From Paenibacillus amylolyticus (GTDB taxonomy: Bacteria > Bacillota > Bacilli > Paenibacillales > Paenibacillaceae), in contig NZ_BCNV01000001.1 of assembly GCF_001570725.1 (NCBI RefSeq), forward strand, positions 3,844,001 through 3,908,000: a DNA stretch of 64,000 nt. The letters run 5' to 3'. The stretch's first letter is position 1, and every line of letters begins with the position of its first letter. Both the position numbers and the translations under genes were made by a program. A model generated the notes under the pieces. That model ran no database searches. It had not been told where the DNA came from and saw only the letters and a program-made list of their open reading frames with translations. This document shows positions 7,379 to 16,657 of the stretch, one piece after another.

Positions 7379-10300
7379 TTACACGTACATGGCCAACAAC
7401 AAGTTATAGATCATCGTTGCAGCTTCCGCTCGAGTCGTTTCACTTCCTGCACGAACCGTATGGTCCGTATATCCGCTCACAATCTTGGCTTGCACCGCTG
7501 CATCCAGTGCTTCTTGTGCCCAAGATGGCGTCTGCGATGCATCGGTGAAACTTGGTTTAACGGAGGTATTAACAGACATTCCGGCTTGTGCATCTGAACT
7601 TATTTCCAGAGCATTCGCCATCATCACAGCCATCTCGGCACGCGTAATCGTCCGATCGGGCTTAAATGTATTATCACCATAGCCGTTCACGATTCCAGCT
7701 TGCACGGCTGCGGCAATATCACCTTTTGCCCAGTCTGGCAGACTGCCTTGATCTGCAAATGTCAGATCGGACTCCACAGACTTCAATGCCAGCGCCTTAC
7801 TGAGCAACGTAACAAACTCTGCCCTTGTGATCTTCTTGGATGGTTGGAATGTTCCATCAGTGTAACCTTGAATCACGTTCATGCCCAACAAGCGATCTGC
7901 GTAGTCAGAAGCCCAGTGTCCATTCAGGTCAGACAGATTCACCGGTGTGTAACTGGACACAACAAATGTACCCAGATGATTAACATTAGCTGTTATGCTT
8001 CCTGCTGCATTCGTCTTGCCACCGATAAATACCCAGCTCTGACGAGCTTCATTATAGTAGTAGATTGCAGGTTGGGTACCACTCGGCAGAGCTTCCGAAT
8101 CCACATTCAGGCTCAATGCCGCCTGATCATTCAACGTTCTTCCGCCACTGCGGCTGATCTGTACAGCTTGTCCAAGTACATTCAGGGAAGCTGTATTCTG
8201 CAACTTGTCCTTGGTAACCACAGACACTTGCAGCGTATCCTTGGAACCGATGGCTCCCGATGGAACATTGAATTGCACGATGTCTTTCAAACCCGTTTGG
8301 ACAGGCTGATTCGCTTCCACCTCAACCTTCACTTCAGTGGATGAATCTGACCCCGTTTCCGGATTCGTTGGTGTGGTTGGAACCGTAGGCGTTGTTGGTA
8401 CACTTGGTGTACTTCCTCCAGAATTCCCACCAGAGTTGCCTCCATTACCTCCACCTGAACCCCCGCCACCATTGCCTGAGCGGCTTTGTACAGTCACGGT
8501 ACGGATAACTTCCTGTGCCGCATTACCAGCGATATCCTTCACGTTATACCGAAGGGTGTAGATTCCTGCCGCTTGTGTGTTCACCGTGCCATCCACCTGC
8601 ACGGAACCACGGATGCCGACATTATCAGAAGCCTGTGCTCCAGGCTCGTTATATGTGTCTCCCACATTCAGCGTCATCTGGCTGCTACCTTGCAGGGTGA
8701 TGACGGGAATCTCACGGTCTATTTTAATGACCAGAGGTAAAGTATACGTTTGTTCCAGATTGTCTGTTGCTCGGAATAAAAGGTTGTGCTCTCCCGGCTC
8801 TGTTACCTCCATAAGTGTATTCTCTGTATATGGTTCGTACGTCTGCCCTCCATCACGGGACAACTCGATGATCGCGGAAGTAGCAGGTGCGTATACTGCG
8901 CTGGTTACACTAACGGTTACGGACTGATTCGTCCATGTATCCGTGTGATACGGCTGGCCGTCAGCGGTTGTCATGTTGCTTTTTAACACCAGCGCCTGAT
9001 TATTCTTGCCTTCCACAATGACAGTGAACGTTTTGGGTTGAGATTCCGTGCCACGTTGCACGGTTGCCGTCAGTTCCAGTCGCTCATTATTGTCCGGTTG
9101 CATTAGCAGCTTGCCCTCGTTATTCATTAGTTCCGGCTTGGAGCTGGACCAGCTAATGGTAGCCCCGTGTTTCCCTTCAGCAGGAAGGGTAAGATCGGAA
9201 TGGACCGCGTTCAGATCGCCCAGATCGATTGCTTGAATTGTATCGGTTACCGCCTGTGCGTCACTGTACGGTGTAGCACTCACGAAGATTGGGTTGGAGT
9301 AGAACCACAGATCGCGATAGTTGCTATCGTTAATTTGATTAAAGCGGGTCGTTGCATCCGCTGTTGTATTTTTCGGATCAAGCTGTGGTTCACCATTTAC
9401 AGTCTCACCTATCACATTCATACCCAGATTCGTACCGCGCAGGCGGAAATACTTGTCCTGGTCTGTAGCTTTGATCTTGTACGTGATGACATTATAACCT
9501 TCGGCATCTGTTGTCCAATCGTTGGATGTGAAGGTAGCCAGTACTTTGGTAGAGTCGTTGGTGTCTTTGTTATATGCGGCTGTACCCTTCTGGGCCTTGG
9601 CTGTCACATCCCCAGCGATGAGATCGACATGATCCACCACGGGTACTTGTCCAGCGGACGTGCCGCTGTTAATTGGTTTTTCATAGTTATTGCTCGTCGT
9701 TGGACTCTTGAAGCGGATCTTCAGCTCTACTTCATCGCCTTGGGTCACATTAAGGTCTCCACCCATCTCAACCTGAGCACCCGCTCCGGAAGCCGTGAAG
9801 TCCAGTGCGTTGATCAGATCACCGAATACGGAAAATGATTTCCCCGAACGTAGTCCATCCAGTACTGCCTGCATGCCTGTACCCTCAACCCACGAATAGG
9901 TCTTGGCATATTCGCCCGGAAAATAACCACTGGAATTCGTGCCAATCGTCTTGAAATGATAGTCCGAATTGCCATAGTTCCAGAAAAGACGTCCTTCTCC
10001 CAGCAATGCATCCCACAGACCGCCCACTTTGGCGACCATATAGTCTACACCGCCGTATGTACGGTACTTGTATCCATCATCTGCGGTTGGATTAGCTACA
10101 TTGTAACTTGTGTTGTACCCTCCACGATCCGGTTCCATCTGGTTACCCAGCATGCCTTCGATACCAAATACCACTTGTGGAGCCAGATCGTTGAACTCAC
10201 GGAAGTCGGCGATGGTATATTTGTTTTTGCCGCGTGAAGGATGGTTGATCATCGCATAACTTGTCATTGGATAGTTCGTTGCAAGCCAGTTGATGGCAGC

Positions 10301-10924
10301 CAACGCATCCTGATGAGACGTGTACGCACGCTCTCCGTTTTGATCCCATTTCGCTACGTCAGCTGCATTAAACAGATTCGCTGCGCGATTCGTGAAGCGG
10401 TACTCGAATTCCTTGGCAGCGTTAAGCGCTTCGGTTGAGTTCGGCTCATCCGTAAGAATCCCCACCCCAACGTGTTCATGTGTAGGCATGTCCCATTCGA
10501 AACCGGAGAAGATTGTTTTACCTGCGTATTTGCCTGCATCCTGAAGGGCCTTGATCTGTGGTACCTGATATTCATTCATTCCTTGGGACATGGGGATTGA
10601 CCCATTTGGAATGTCTACGCCATTGTGATCTCGCTTGGATAACCGCAAATGATCCGTAAGCGCGATCCAATCCAGTCCATATTTGGTTAAACCTGCATCG
10701 AGTACGTCCTCCAGTGAAACCTGTGCATCATCAGACTCAAACGTATGTACATGCAAATCTCCCGTTTGCCAAGAACCTGTTACCGAGCTGTTGATCGATG
10801 TGTTATCCCCCGCATCTGCATACGATACAGCCGTAGGAAAAGCACCCATGACCAACCCTGTAGCCAAGGGTATAAGTGTAAGCATAGCGAGCATTTTCTT
10901 GCCTTTATTATTGAACAAAATCAT
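7379..10924 (-). CDS. S-layer-anchored protein with CehA/McbA-like PHP hydrolase domain
   Basis: An 1181-residue secreted protein. Residues 1-38 are a signal peptide (LAMLTLIPLATGLVMGAF, cleavage near YADA). The PHP-type metal hydrolase domain starts at GDLHVHTFESDD (His58, His60) and continues with LDWIALTDH, GFEWDMPTHEHVG, MINHPSR and FWNYGNSDYH, so the PHP metal ligands appear present. Then come an immunoglobulin-like stretch around TISWSSSKPEL, a DUF5011-type Ig module (about 755-830, PVITLQGSSQMTLNVGDTY), a Gly/Ser then Pro/Thr linker (about 835-885), a beta domain, and three SLH repeats (about 990-1181: NGHWASDYADRLLGMNVIQG and so on). The SLH repeats bind pyruvylated cell-wall polymer, placing the hydrolase on the cell surface. 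Substrate unknown, possibly a phosphoester. Confidence 0.9.
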   Translation of the reverse strand: MILFNNKGKKMLAMLTLIPLATGLVMGAFPTAVSYADAGDNTSINSSVTGSWQTGDLHVHTFESDDAQVSLEDVLDAGLTKYGLDWIALTDHLRLSKRDHNGVDIPNGSIPMSQGMNEYQVPQIKALQDAGKYAGKTIFSGFEWDMPTHEHVGVGILTDEPNSTEALNAAKEFEYRFTNRAANLFNAADVAKWDQNGERAYTSHQDALAAINWLATNYPMTSYAMINHPSRGKNKYTIADFREFNDLAPQVVFGIEGMLGNQMEPDRGGYNTSYNVANPTADDGYKYRTYGGVDYMVAKVGGLWDALLGEGRLFWNYGNSDYHFKTIGTNSSGYFPGEYAKTYSWVEGTGMQAVLDGLRSGKSFSVFGDLINALDFTASGAGAQVEMGGDLNVTQGDEVELKIRFKSPTTSNNYEKPINSGTSAGQVPVVDHVDLIAGDVTAKAQKGTAAYNKDTNDSTKVLATFTSNDWTTDAEGYNVITYKIKATDQDKYFRLRGTNLGMNVIGETVNGEPQLDPKNTTADATTRFNQINDSNYRDLWFYSNPIFVSATPYSDAQAVTDTIQAIDLGDLNAVHSDLTLPAEGKHGATISWSSSKPELMNNEGKLLMQPDNNERLELTATVQRGTESQPKTFTVIVEGKNNQALVLKSNMTTADGQPYHTDTWTNQSVTVSVTSAVYAPATSAIIELSRDGGQTYEPYTENTLMEVTEPGEHNLLFRATDNLEQTYTLPLVIKIDREIPVITLQGSSQMTLNVGDTYNEPGAQASDNVGIRGSVQVDGTVNTQAAGIYTLRYNVKDIAGNAAQEVIRTVTVQSRSGNGGGGSGGGNGGNSGGNSGGSTPSVPTTPTVPTTPTNPETGSDSSTEVKVEVEANQPVQTGLKDIVQFNVPSGAIGSKDTLQVSVVTKDKLQNTASLNVLGQAVQISRSGGRTLNDQAALSLNVDSEALPSGTQPAIYYYNEARQSWVFIGGKTNAAGSITANVNHLGTFVVSSYTPVNLSDLNGHWASDYADRLLGMNVIQGYTDGTFQPSKKITRAEFVTLLSKALALKSVESDLTFADQGSLPDWAKGDIAAAVQAGIVNGYGDNTFKPDRTITRAEMAVMMANALEISSDAQAGMSVNTSVKPSFTDASQTPSWAQEALDAAVQAKIVSGYTDHTVRAGSETTRAEAATMIYNLLLAMYV

Positions 10925-11558
10925 CCCACCACCCGTTCTGAGTTGTTGTGTCGGGAGTAAATATAAGAGACTTTTGGGGGCAGGGTCAACGGCTTGGAAG
11001 CATGTATTTAAAATTTTACATATACCTGCATTCTTTTATATTCCCTTAAAGGTTTTTCTAACTTATCCTAACGAAGTTATACTCTATACTGCTCCATATT
11101 GAGGGAGTGAATCTAGGGAAAACGCAGCAATTAGGAGGTGATACAAAATTCAGAGATTGTTCACGATTCAGGAAAGTTCCACCACTGCTGTGGATCATTA
11201 GGAGGAGAACTGGCATAGGAGAAATGATGAAGCGGAGTAAATAGTGGGTTTTGTAAAAAGATCAGAGTGACGTGTACGTTGAGGATAGTAATAAAGCACC
11301 CACGAATCATAGGCATGATATGCCCTGAAGCCGCAGGTACTTGGGGTTGAGCGGGATTTTGTATCAGCATTTACATCTTTACTATTGTGAACTGGGGGTG
11401 AGTTGTTTGTGAAATGTAGGGTATAAGGACATGCTAGATTGCTCTTATCGTCTTAACTTATTATATGTCCTACTGCCTCCGTAGGGCAGAATCCAATCCA
11501 CCTCGAATCGCTTGCTTTTGATAACGGCTCTCATAGTCTTACGTGAAGCTTCCGGCAT
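10925..11558. other. 634-base gap with no supported gene
   Basis: The left part should hold the promoter of the SLH-protein gene. The stretch 11100-11200 contains an AGGAGG sequence (11132) not followed by a long frame. A 69-codon minus-strand frame at 11161-11370 lacks a ribosome binding site and I could not match it to a family, so I do not call it. A weak CCTAC/GTAGG hairpin near 11468 could terminate the LRR gene. The gap looks like eroded sequence. Confidence 0.4.
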
Positions 11559-13025
11559 TCAGTTCTCAGAGATCCTTACGTTCTCCAGTTTTGGGAACTG
11601 TTTCATCAGAAAGCTCCAATCCTCTGTATGTACCCCTTCCACTATTAAACTGCGAAGCTCCGGCAGCTCCAACAACTGAATATTCCTAATTGGGTTACAG
11701 TTCAATATAAGCGTTTTCAACTCCCTGAGTTGATTAAGAGGAAGAATATCTTCGATCTGGTTATGATTTGCCCTGATCCACTGTAACTGTGGGAAGTTTA
11801 TTAACGGAGATAAATCAACCAGTTTGTTATTTTCTATGTGAATGGAATCAAATCTTGTTAGATGATGTAGTCCATTTAATTTTGCAATGCTAGTCAATCC
11901 ATTATCGTTGATACATAATGTTTCTACATTCTCTGGAAGGTACCTCAGCTCGTCTAGATCAAAATCAGGAGTATCACGAATGCTAAAGCTTTTCAGATTT
12001 TTGGCATACTGGATTCCGTCCAGATAGTAAACGTTTCCTTTTTCATGATAACGAAATATATTTCTTAATTGAAGAAGATTAATATCCGTCAGATTCTCCT
12101 TGAAAACTTGAAGCTCTACCCGAATACTGCGTTCCAGAATTTCATCCTTGAAGAGAACTTTCGTTCCTTTTAGCCCGTTTACTCTGTGGGATACCTCTGC
12201 GAAATACTCTTGTCTAGCACTCTCACATTCAGAATACTCATACATGTACCATTGCCATTCAAAATATATGGGTGGGATATAAGTGGGCCTTATCCATTGA
12301 ATAGTTTCGTTATCAAGTATTTTCCCAAACAGAAATTGGTCATCTTCCTGAAGTAATATGTGATTATCATGACGAAAAACATTTCCTAATGCGACCATGC
12401 TTCTTGCGCTTTCATATGGAACCTGCTGTCGGTCCGCAAGAGCATCATAGTATTGATCATATGTTTTCAGACGTTCTTTTCTCATCTCCTCTGTGTTTTC
12501 CGTATCCCATACCTCAATGAATTGAAAGGTCTTCAACTTATGCTCTTCCACCACTTTTTTAAATGTGTCTGTCGCAAAAAATCTTAAATGGTGGTGTTGG
12601 GGTAAACAGAACAAATGCGCATCCACTTCAATTCTCTCTGGTAGGATGTGTATGTATTCCGAGAAAAAACCATAACCCATTCTTCGTTTAACTGGATTGG
12701 TCATATCGATGAAATTCTACATCCGATTCACCTTTACAGCGAACATGTCGTGCTCCTCATGAATCAGAGGCAGGAACTCGACGTCCTTTCCGATCAAAGG
12801 AGTCAACACTTCTTTTGCTTTTTTCGAAAACACTAAAAAAGTAATAGTATATTTAATACAATCACTCTTGTTACCTTTTCGTTTAGTCACGAATACCGGT
12901 GGCCCCCAATGCTCGCTATTCCCCTTAAAATAAGCATCCATTCGTTCATCTTCTCGCTCAAACGACTCCAGTTCAATACGCATAGATTTTTCTGCTGGAA
13001 CAAGCATCCAAATTTTAATAATCAT
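11559..13025 (-). pseudogene. Imm11/DUF1629-type protein with LRR tail, split by in-frame TAG
   Basis: Two frames, 12717-13025 (102 residues) and 11559-12704 (381 residues), are in the same phase and separated by a single TAG at 12717-12719 plus four sense codons (N-F-I-D). The first part has the N-terminal Imm11/DUF1629 pattern (EHWGPPVFVTKRKGNKSDC, LVFSKKAKEVLTPLIGKDVE, then FLPL). The second continues with FFATDTFKKVVEEHKLKTFQF and ends in about six leucine-rich repeats (LTSIAKLNGLHHLTRFDSIH, LVDLSPLINFPQLQWIRANH). The second start has no good ribosome binding site. Imm11 proteins are immunity factors against polymorphic toxins. Without the TAG the product would be 488 residues. This is either a pseudogene or, less likely, a read-through or two-part gene. 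Confidence 0.7.
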
Positions 13026-13210
13026 CCACTCCGAAAGTATATACTAGTAGTCCCATCCTCTTATATCGGTCACCTTTCGTTTAATCCGTAGCTTTAACAC
13101 TTTACTTACAACACTTCTAATCTATTAACTGCCGATGCATGCATGGCGATGAAACGATCCAGTTTCTTAAAAAGCTGACTCCTTCTCCTTAAACGCACCT
13201 ATCGTCGAGA

Positions 13211-13366
13211 TTATTGACCAAGTTCTGTAAGAAACAGCAACACCCCGCGACGATCTTCGGGGTCTGGCTTTTTACTTACATATCCCGAATTTTTGAGTTG
13301 TTTGATTAATTGGCTGACCGAGCTATGGTCCATCTCAGTTGCATCTGCCAAAGCCGGGGGACTTGT
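13211..13366 (-). pseudogene. MarR family regulator fragment
   Basis: On the minus strand a frame ending at TAA 13211-13213 encodes SPPALADATEMDHSSVSQLI, then KQLKNSGYVSKKPDPEDRRG and VLLFLTELGQ. This is the recognition helix and wing (DPEDRRG) of a MarR-type winged helix, interrupted by an in-frame TAG a few codons upstream. The N-terminal helices and C-terminal dimerisation helices are missing, so about 50 codons survive. The rest of the 13026-13520 gap holds only this fragment and the terminator at 13465. Confidence 0.7.
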
Positions 13367-13464
13367 TGGACCATAGGAGTACAACTAGCGGACAGGTGAA
13401 AAGTAGTAGGTTGCAGGGTTGCACCAAAACACTTGGCAGATTACGGACTAAGTAAAACCAAATA

Positions 13465-13502
13465 AAGAAGCCGTTCTCAACTAAAGAGATATGGCTTCTT
13501 TA
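13465..13502 (-). terminator. rho-independent terminator
   Basis: AAGAAGCC and GGCTTCTT arms pair across a long loop, 18 bases downstream of the gene ending at 13521, with T-rich flanks on the minus strand. Confidence 0.6.
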
Positions 13503-13520
13503 AGTTTATATAATTGCTAC

Positions 13521-14183
13521 TTACTTTACATACTTATTTAGTGCTTCTTCTTTCAGAGTATTGAAATGTTCGAGATCATCGCCAATATATTCAACCTTAT
13601 CTAATTGCTCTTCGTTAATAGTAAAACCTTGAAATGGTTCTTCTGGTTTTGTTTGCTCTATATTAAATTTCCCTTGGAAAGTACCATTGATTGCATAAGT
13701 GTTATCGCCAGTTTTTCTTAAAAACAAAAGATACTGATCCTGATCATTCATTTTCACGTAACCTTCCAATGTAACCAACACATCATCTTTAATCACAGCA
13801 GATTCCATAACTGTAACTGGATTATCTGTTGGTATTTCTCCCTTTAGAACTTCATCAATTTTAATGGAAGTTTGGCTTAATTGGTCTATTACCACCCCGT
13901 CATCCGTCTTCACATCATATAATCCATTGTCGTTAACTACATGCCCAATAACAACAATTTCTGTGCCTGAATCAAGTAAATTGAAATCCTTATAATAGAT
14001 CAATTTGGCTTCATTGGTAGCGATCTTGTACTCTTTTGGTTGAATTGTTTTATTGACTGGTTGGACAGCCGTAGCCTTAGATTCAGATGAGATTTTTTCC
14101 TGACCTAGAGTAGTGCTGCCCGCGTATATCACAACTCCCATGGCAACTGCTAAGACGGGAATTATAGCTATGCGTAATTTCAT
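13521..14183 (-). CDS. secreted hypothetical protein
   Basis: A 220-residue protein with AAGGAGGG before ATG 14183. The N-terminus (MKLRIAIIPVLAVAMGVVIY) is a signal peptide or uncleaved anchor. The mature part is acidic and beta-rich, with a segment SQTSIKIDEVLKGEIPTDNP followed by VTVMESAVIK and YLLFLRKTGDNTYAINGTF. This resembles exported Bacillales proteins that carry a 'sxIkVdevlKG' motif and are of unknown function. It lies 18 bases downstream of the matrixin-like protease gene on the same strand, so the two are probably co-transcribed. It could assist or inhibit that protease, but nothing in the sequence proves this. Confidence 0.75.
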   Translation of the reverse strand: MKLRIAIIPVLAVAMGVVIYAGSTTLGQEKISSESKATAVQPVNKTIQPKEYKIATNEAKLIYYKDFNLLDSGTEIVVIGHVVNDNGLYDVKTDDGVVIDQLSQTSIKIDEVLKGEIPTDNPVTVMESAVIKDDVLVTLEGYVKMNDQDQYLLFLRKTGDNTYAINGTFQGKFNIEQTKPEEPFQGFTINEEQLDKVEYIGDDLEHFNTLKEEALNKYVK

Positions 14184-14201
14184 TGTGTAACCCTCCTTAA
14201 A

Positions 14202-14831
14202 TTAGTATTTCCATCCTACATTATTTTTGTCGAGTGTTGTAGGTGCTCCATAAATAGTAAGATCGTTTTTTCTCATAACTGAAGTCGCAGTATCAGGCTG
14301 ATGTCTCAAACTAATGGCATGACCAATTTCGTGCAGAATCATGTCTTGTGTCTCTGCTCTAGTTAGTTTTTTGATACTAGCATTCGAAGAATTAACGTTA
14401 GCATTAGCAATTACAATATTTGCTTTATACCAGCTTACGCCAGGGGTTTCAAGCTGTGAACTAATTTCTGTTCCTGAAGAATTGTAAAGCTTAAAAATTC
14501 CGTAATAACCCAAGTTTGCATCGTTTACAGCATAAAACCTAAGTGTTGCTGCACTAGCAGAACTTTGACTACTCCATCCAATATTAGCAGTATTAACGGC
14601 ATCCCATGAAGCGCGGGCGTCACTTAGATGAGTAGTGTATCCCAATCCTCCAATGGAAGAGTCATTGTACCAAGGGATTGCTGCAATTGTTGTACTAGAA
14701 AAACCATTACTAGCATAAAACGCATCACCATTTGTCAATTGAGCGTTTGTAACTGTTGGAAATAAAAGCATGAAAGGGATAGTTAAAAGCATCGGTTTAT
14801 GAAACCATGATTTAATTTTTTTAATTTTCAT
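14202..14831 (-). CDS. secreted matrixin-like zinc metalloprotease
   Basis: A 209-residue protein with TTGGAGGT upstream of ATG 14831. A signal peptide (PMLLTIPFMLLFPTVTNA) precedes a compact catalytic domain. The metzincin zinc site HEIGHAISLRH lies at residues 167-177 (His167, Glu168, His171, His177), and a Met-turn candidate (TSVMRKN, Met186) follows at the expected spacing. The domain length is minimal, with no prodomain, as in several bacterial matrixin homologues. It is probably an extracellular peptidase. A decayed relative lies just upstream at 15228, and a secreted partner of unknown role follows at 13521. Confidence 0.85.
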   Translation of the reverse strand: MKIKKIKSWFHKPMLLTIPFMLLFPTVTNAQLTNGDAFYASNGFSSTTIAAIPWYNDSSIGGLGYTTHLSDARASWDAVNTANIGWSSQSSASAATLRFYAVNDANLGYYGIFKLYNSSGTEISSQLETPGVSWYKANIVIANANVNSSNASIKKLTRAETQDMILHEIGHAISLRHQPDTATSVMRKNDLTIYGAPTTLDKNNVGWKY

Positions 14832-15227
14832 TCAAAATTTACCTCCAATTTTTCAATAATTCTTTCTCCCTTCTTTGTATTGACCCTGTAACAGCATAGG
14901 AGTATTTCGCTTTTCAATGACCTAGACGATCCAAGCATGAGAAATGTTTCCAATTTCCAAAAATTCGTAACATCTAACCCCTTTCTGAATTTTTTTACTC
15001 TACAGTGTACAGGAAGAAAGGGAGGTTCTTTTCAATCAGAACCTATATAAATATAACTCATAAAATTACAATTCAAACAAAAATTCCTTTTAGTGTTCGA
15101 ACAATAATAAAATCGTCATGATCAGTAGTTTGTTTACTTCCAGATATTGATCCTTATAAGCGTGGATACTTAATAAACCTACTGACAATATTTAGTTTTG
15201 TCTCCATAAACTAATATCACAAAATTA
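14832..15227. other. 396-base AT-rich gap
   Basis: Holds the upstream region of the metalloprotease gene. I see no coding frame, strong hairpin or recognisable regulatory box in it. Confidence 0.5.
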
Positions 15228-15466
15228 CTATTTTTTTAATTTGGAAATTTTTACATTAAAACATCCTTTGTCCCAAGCTTGGACTCCAATAGATTGAATA
15301 CCTTGTGTGATTACAGAGTTCTGAGACGTAACTGGGTGCGCTTGTGATAAAGTATGACCGACTCCGTGAGTTTCATTTGAAATCTTTTCAGAGAAAGACA
15401 TATTATAAGCTTCAATTTGATTATGATAGATAGCGACAGAAGAATCGTAATATGCATTAAAAAAAA
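15228..15466 (-). pseudogene. decayed matrixin-like metalloprotease remnant
   Basis: A minus-strand frame ending at TAG 15228-15230 encodes NAYYDSSVAIYHNQIEAYNM, then KISNETHGVGHTLSQAHPVT and QSIGVQAWDKGCFNV. HGVGHTLSQAH aligns with the metzincin motif HExGHxxxxxH, but the catalytic glutamate is glycine. The frame lacks a signal peptide and start codon: upstream there is a stop codon and an A-rich tract. About 80 codons survive. It is a relative of the intact protease at 14202 that has lost both its N-terminal half and its catalytic residue. Confidence 0.65.
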
Positions 15467-15527
15467 CACCATCTTAACAAATTTTATGTCACTTACTAAA
15501 TTAGTAGATAAAGAGGAACGCTAAGGG

Positions 15528-15797
15528 ATGCCACTCTACGGTCCCACGCCAGGGTTCGGAAATCATAACTCTGTTGGGTGTGGAACCGAAAATGACGAGG
15601 TCTCGAGAGGATATTTCAATGTGGGAAATGGAGCATCTATTGTTCCTAAACATCCTGACGGAGATGAGGTTATGCAAAACAGACTTTTGGTTGGTTATGA
15701 CACAATTAATGGAACAACGTGGTCTGCTGGAAGAATCGAAAACAGAAAAAAAGTCTTTCAGATCATATCTGAAAGACTTTCCACATTTCTCAGCTAA
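15528..15797 (+). CDS. doubtful small ORF, possible gene fragment
   Basis: An 89-codon frame whose first 70 residues have a protein-like composition (GYFNVGNGASIVPKHPDGDE, RLLVGYDTINGTTWSAGRIE) but whose last 20 run through the pstB terminator hairpin. That suggests a gene truncated by rearrangement. The start region has only a weak AAGAGG-like site. No family recognised. It lies between the decayed protease and the pst operon, in a region that looks eroded. Confidence 0.25.
   Translation: MPLYGPTPGFGNHNSVGCGTENDEVSRGYFNVGNGASIVPKHPDGDEVMQNRLLVGYDTINGTTWSAGRIENRKKVFQIISERLSTFLS
15746..15780 (-). terminator. rho-independent terminator of pst operon
   Basis: AAAGTCTTTCAGAT (15750-15763) and its perfect complement (15767-15780) flank a three-base loop. 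On the minus strand the hairpin is followed by a run of seven T. It lies 25 bases past the pstB stop. Confidence 0.9.
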
Positions 15798-15804
15798 TAA
15801 ACAA

Positions 15805-16560
15805 TCAACCAAATCTACCGCTAATATAATCCTGCGTACGCACATCTACTGGCTCAGCGAACATGCTTTGGGTAGCGGAATACTCCACGACTTCGCCGTT
15901 CAGGAAGAACACCGTCTGCTGGGATACGCGAGCCGCTTGCTGCATGTTATGCGTCACCATCACGATGGTATAACGCTCCTTCAATTCATGCGTTAGCTCC
16001 TCAATCTTGAAGGTGGAGACGGGATCAAGCGAAGCCGTTGCCTCATCCATCAGCAGAATATCGGGCTCCACTGCCAGTGCTCGTGCGATGCAGAGGCGTT
16101 GTTGCTGACCTCCGGACAGGCTTAGCGCAGAGCGCTTCAGATTGTCTTTTACCTCATCCCACAAGACTGCGGAACGCAGGCTCTGCTCCACAATCTCATC
16201 CAGCTTTTTCTTGCCATGGATACCGTGCTGTTTGGGACCGAAGGCCACATTGTCATAGATGGATTTTGGAAAAGGGTTCGGTTGCTGAAAGACCATGCCA
16301 ATCTTCTTGCGAAGGGTCTCGACATGAACTTCACCACTGTAGATGTCGGTTCCCCCTACGGCAACTTTACCTTCAATCCGTGTGCCGGGTATCCGGTCAT
16401 TCATCCGGTTCAGCGTACGCAGCAGGGTCGATTTGCCACAACCCGATGGTCCGATAAAAGCAGTGATTGCCCGCTCAGGAATTTCAATGGAAACATCCTT
16501 CAGCGCTTGAAACTGACCATAATACAAATTCAATTTGTTGATCTCAATAATAGGTTGCAC
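15805..16560 (-). CDS. pstB: phosphate ABC transporter ATP-binding protein
   Basis: A 251-residue protein starting at GTG 16560 after GGGAGGG. Walker [10 protein letters not shown] lies at residues 37-45, and the Q-loop (FQQPNPFP), signature LSGGQQQR, Walker [15 protein letters not shown] and H-loop (VTHNM) are all present. The sequence between Walker A and the Q-loop (LRTLNRMND) is typical of PstB. It energises high-affinity phosphate import through PstC/PstA at the membrane. It is the last gene of the operon, about 97 bases after pstA, followed by a strong terminator. No phoU follows, unlike many pst operons. Confidence 0.96.
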   Translation of the reverse strand: MQPIIEINKLNLYYGQFQALKDVSIEIPERAITAFIGPSGCGKSTLLRTLNRMNDRIPGTRIEGKVAVGGTDIYSGEVHVETLRKKIGMVFQQPNPFPKSIYDNVAFGPKQHGIHGKKKLDEIVEQSLRSAVLWDEVKDNLKRSALSLSGGQQQRLCIARALAVEPDILLMDEATASLDPVSTFKIEELTHELKERYTIVMVTHNMQQAARVSQQTVFFLNGEVVEYSATQSMFAEPVDVRTQDYISGRFG

Positions 16561-16657
16561 AAGGCGCCCTCCCGGGTTGAAATGGAATGATTTGCAGATT
16601 TAGCTTAAACAGTTGGCGTTGTTCCATAGGATACCGATTAGCGCCATTCTCTTTTCA

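Noticed and set aside
8337..8561. Proline/glutamate-rich plus-strand frames inside the SLH-protein gene
   Set aside because: They are antisense to the Gly/Ser and Pro/Thr linker of the SLH protein and have no start signals.
11161..11370. 69-codon minus-strand frame in the 10.9-11.5 kb gap
   Set aside because: No ribosome binding site and no recognisable family; not enough to call a gene.
15501..15845. 114-codon minus-strand frame
   Set aside because: Begins inside pstB in another frame and crosses the pst terminator; treated as a shadow.
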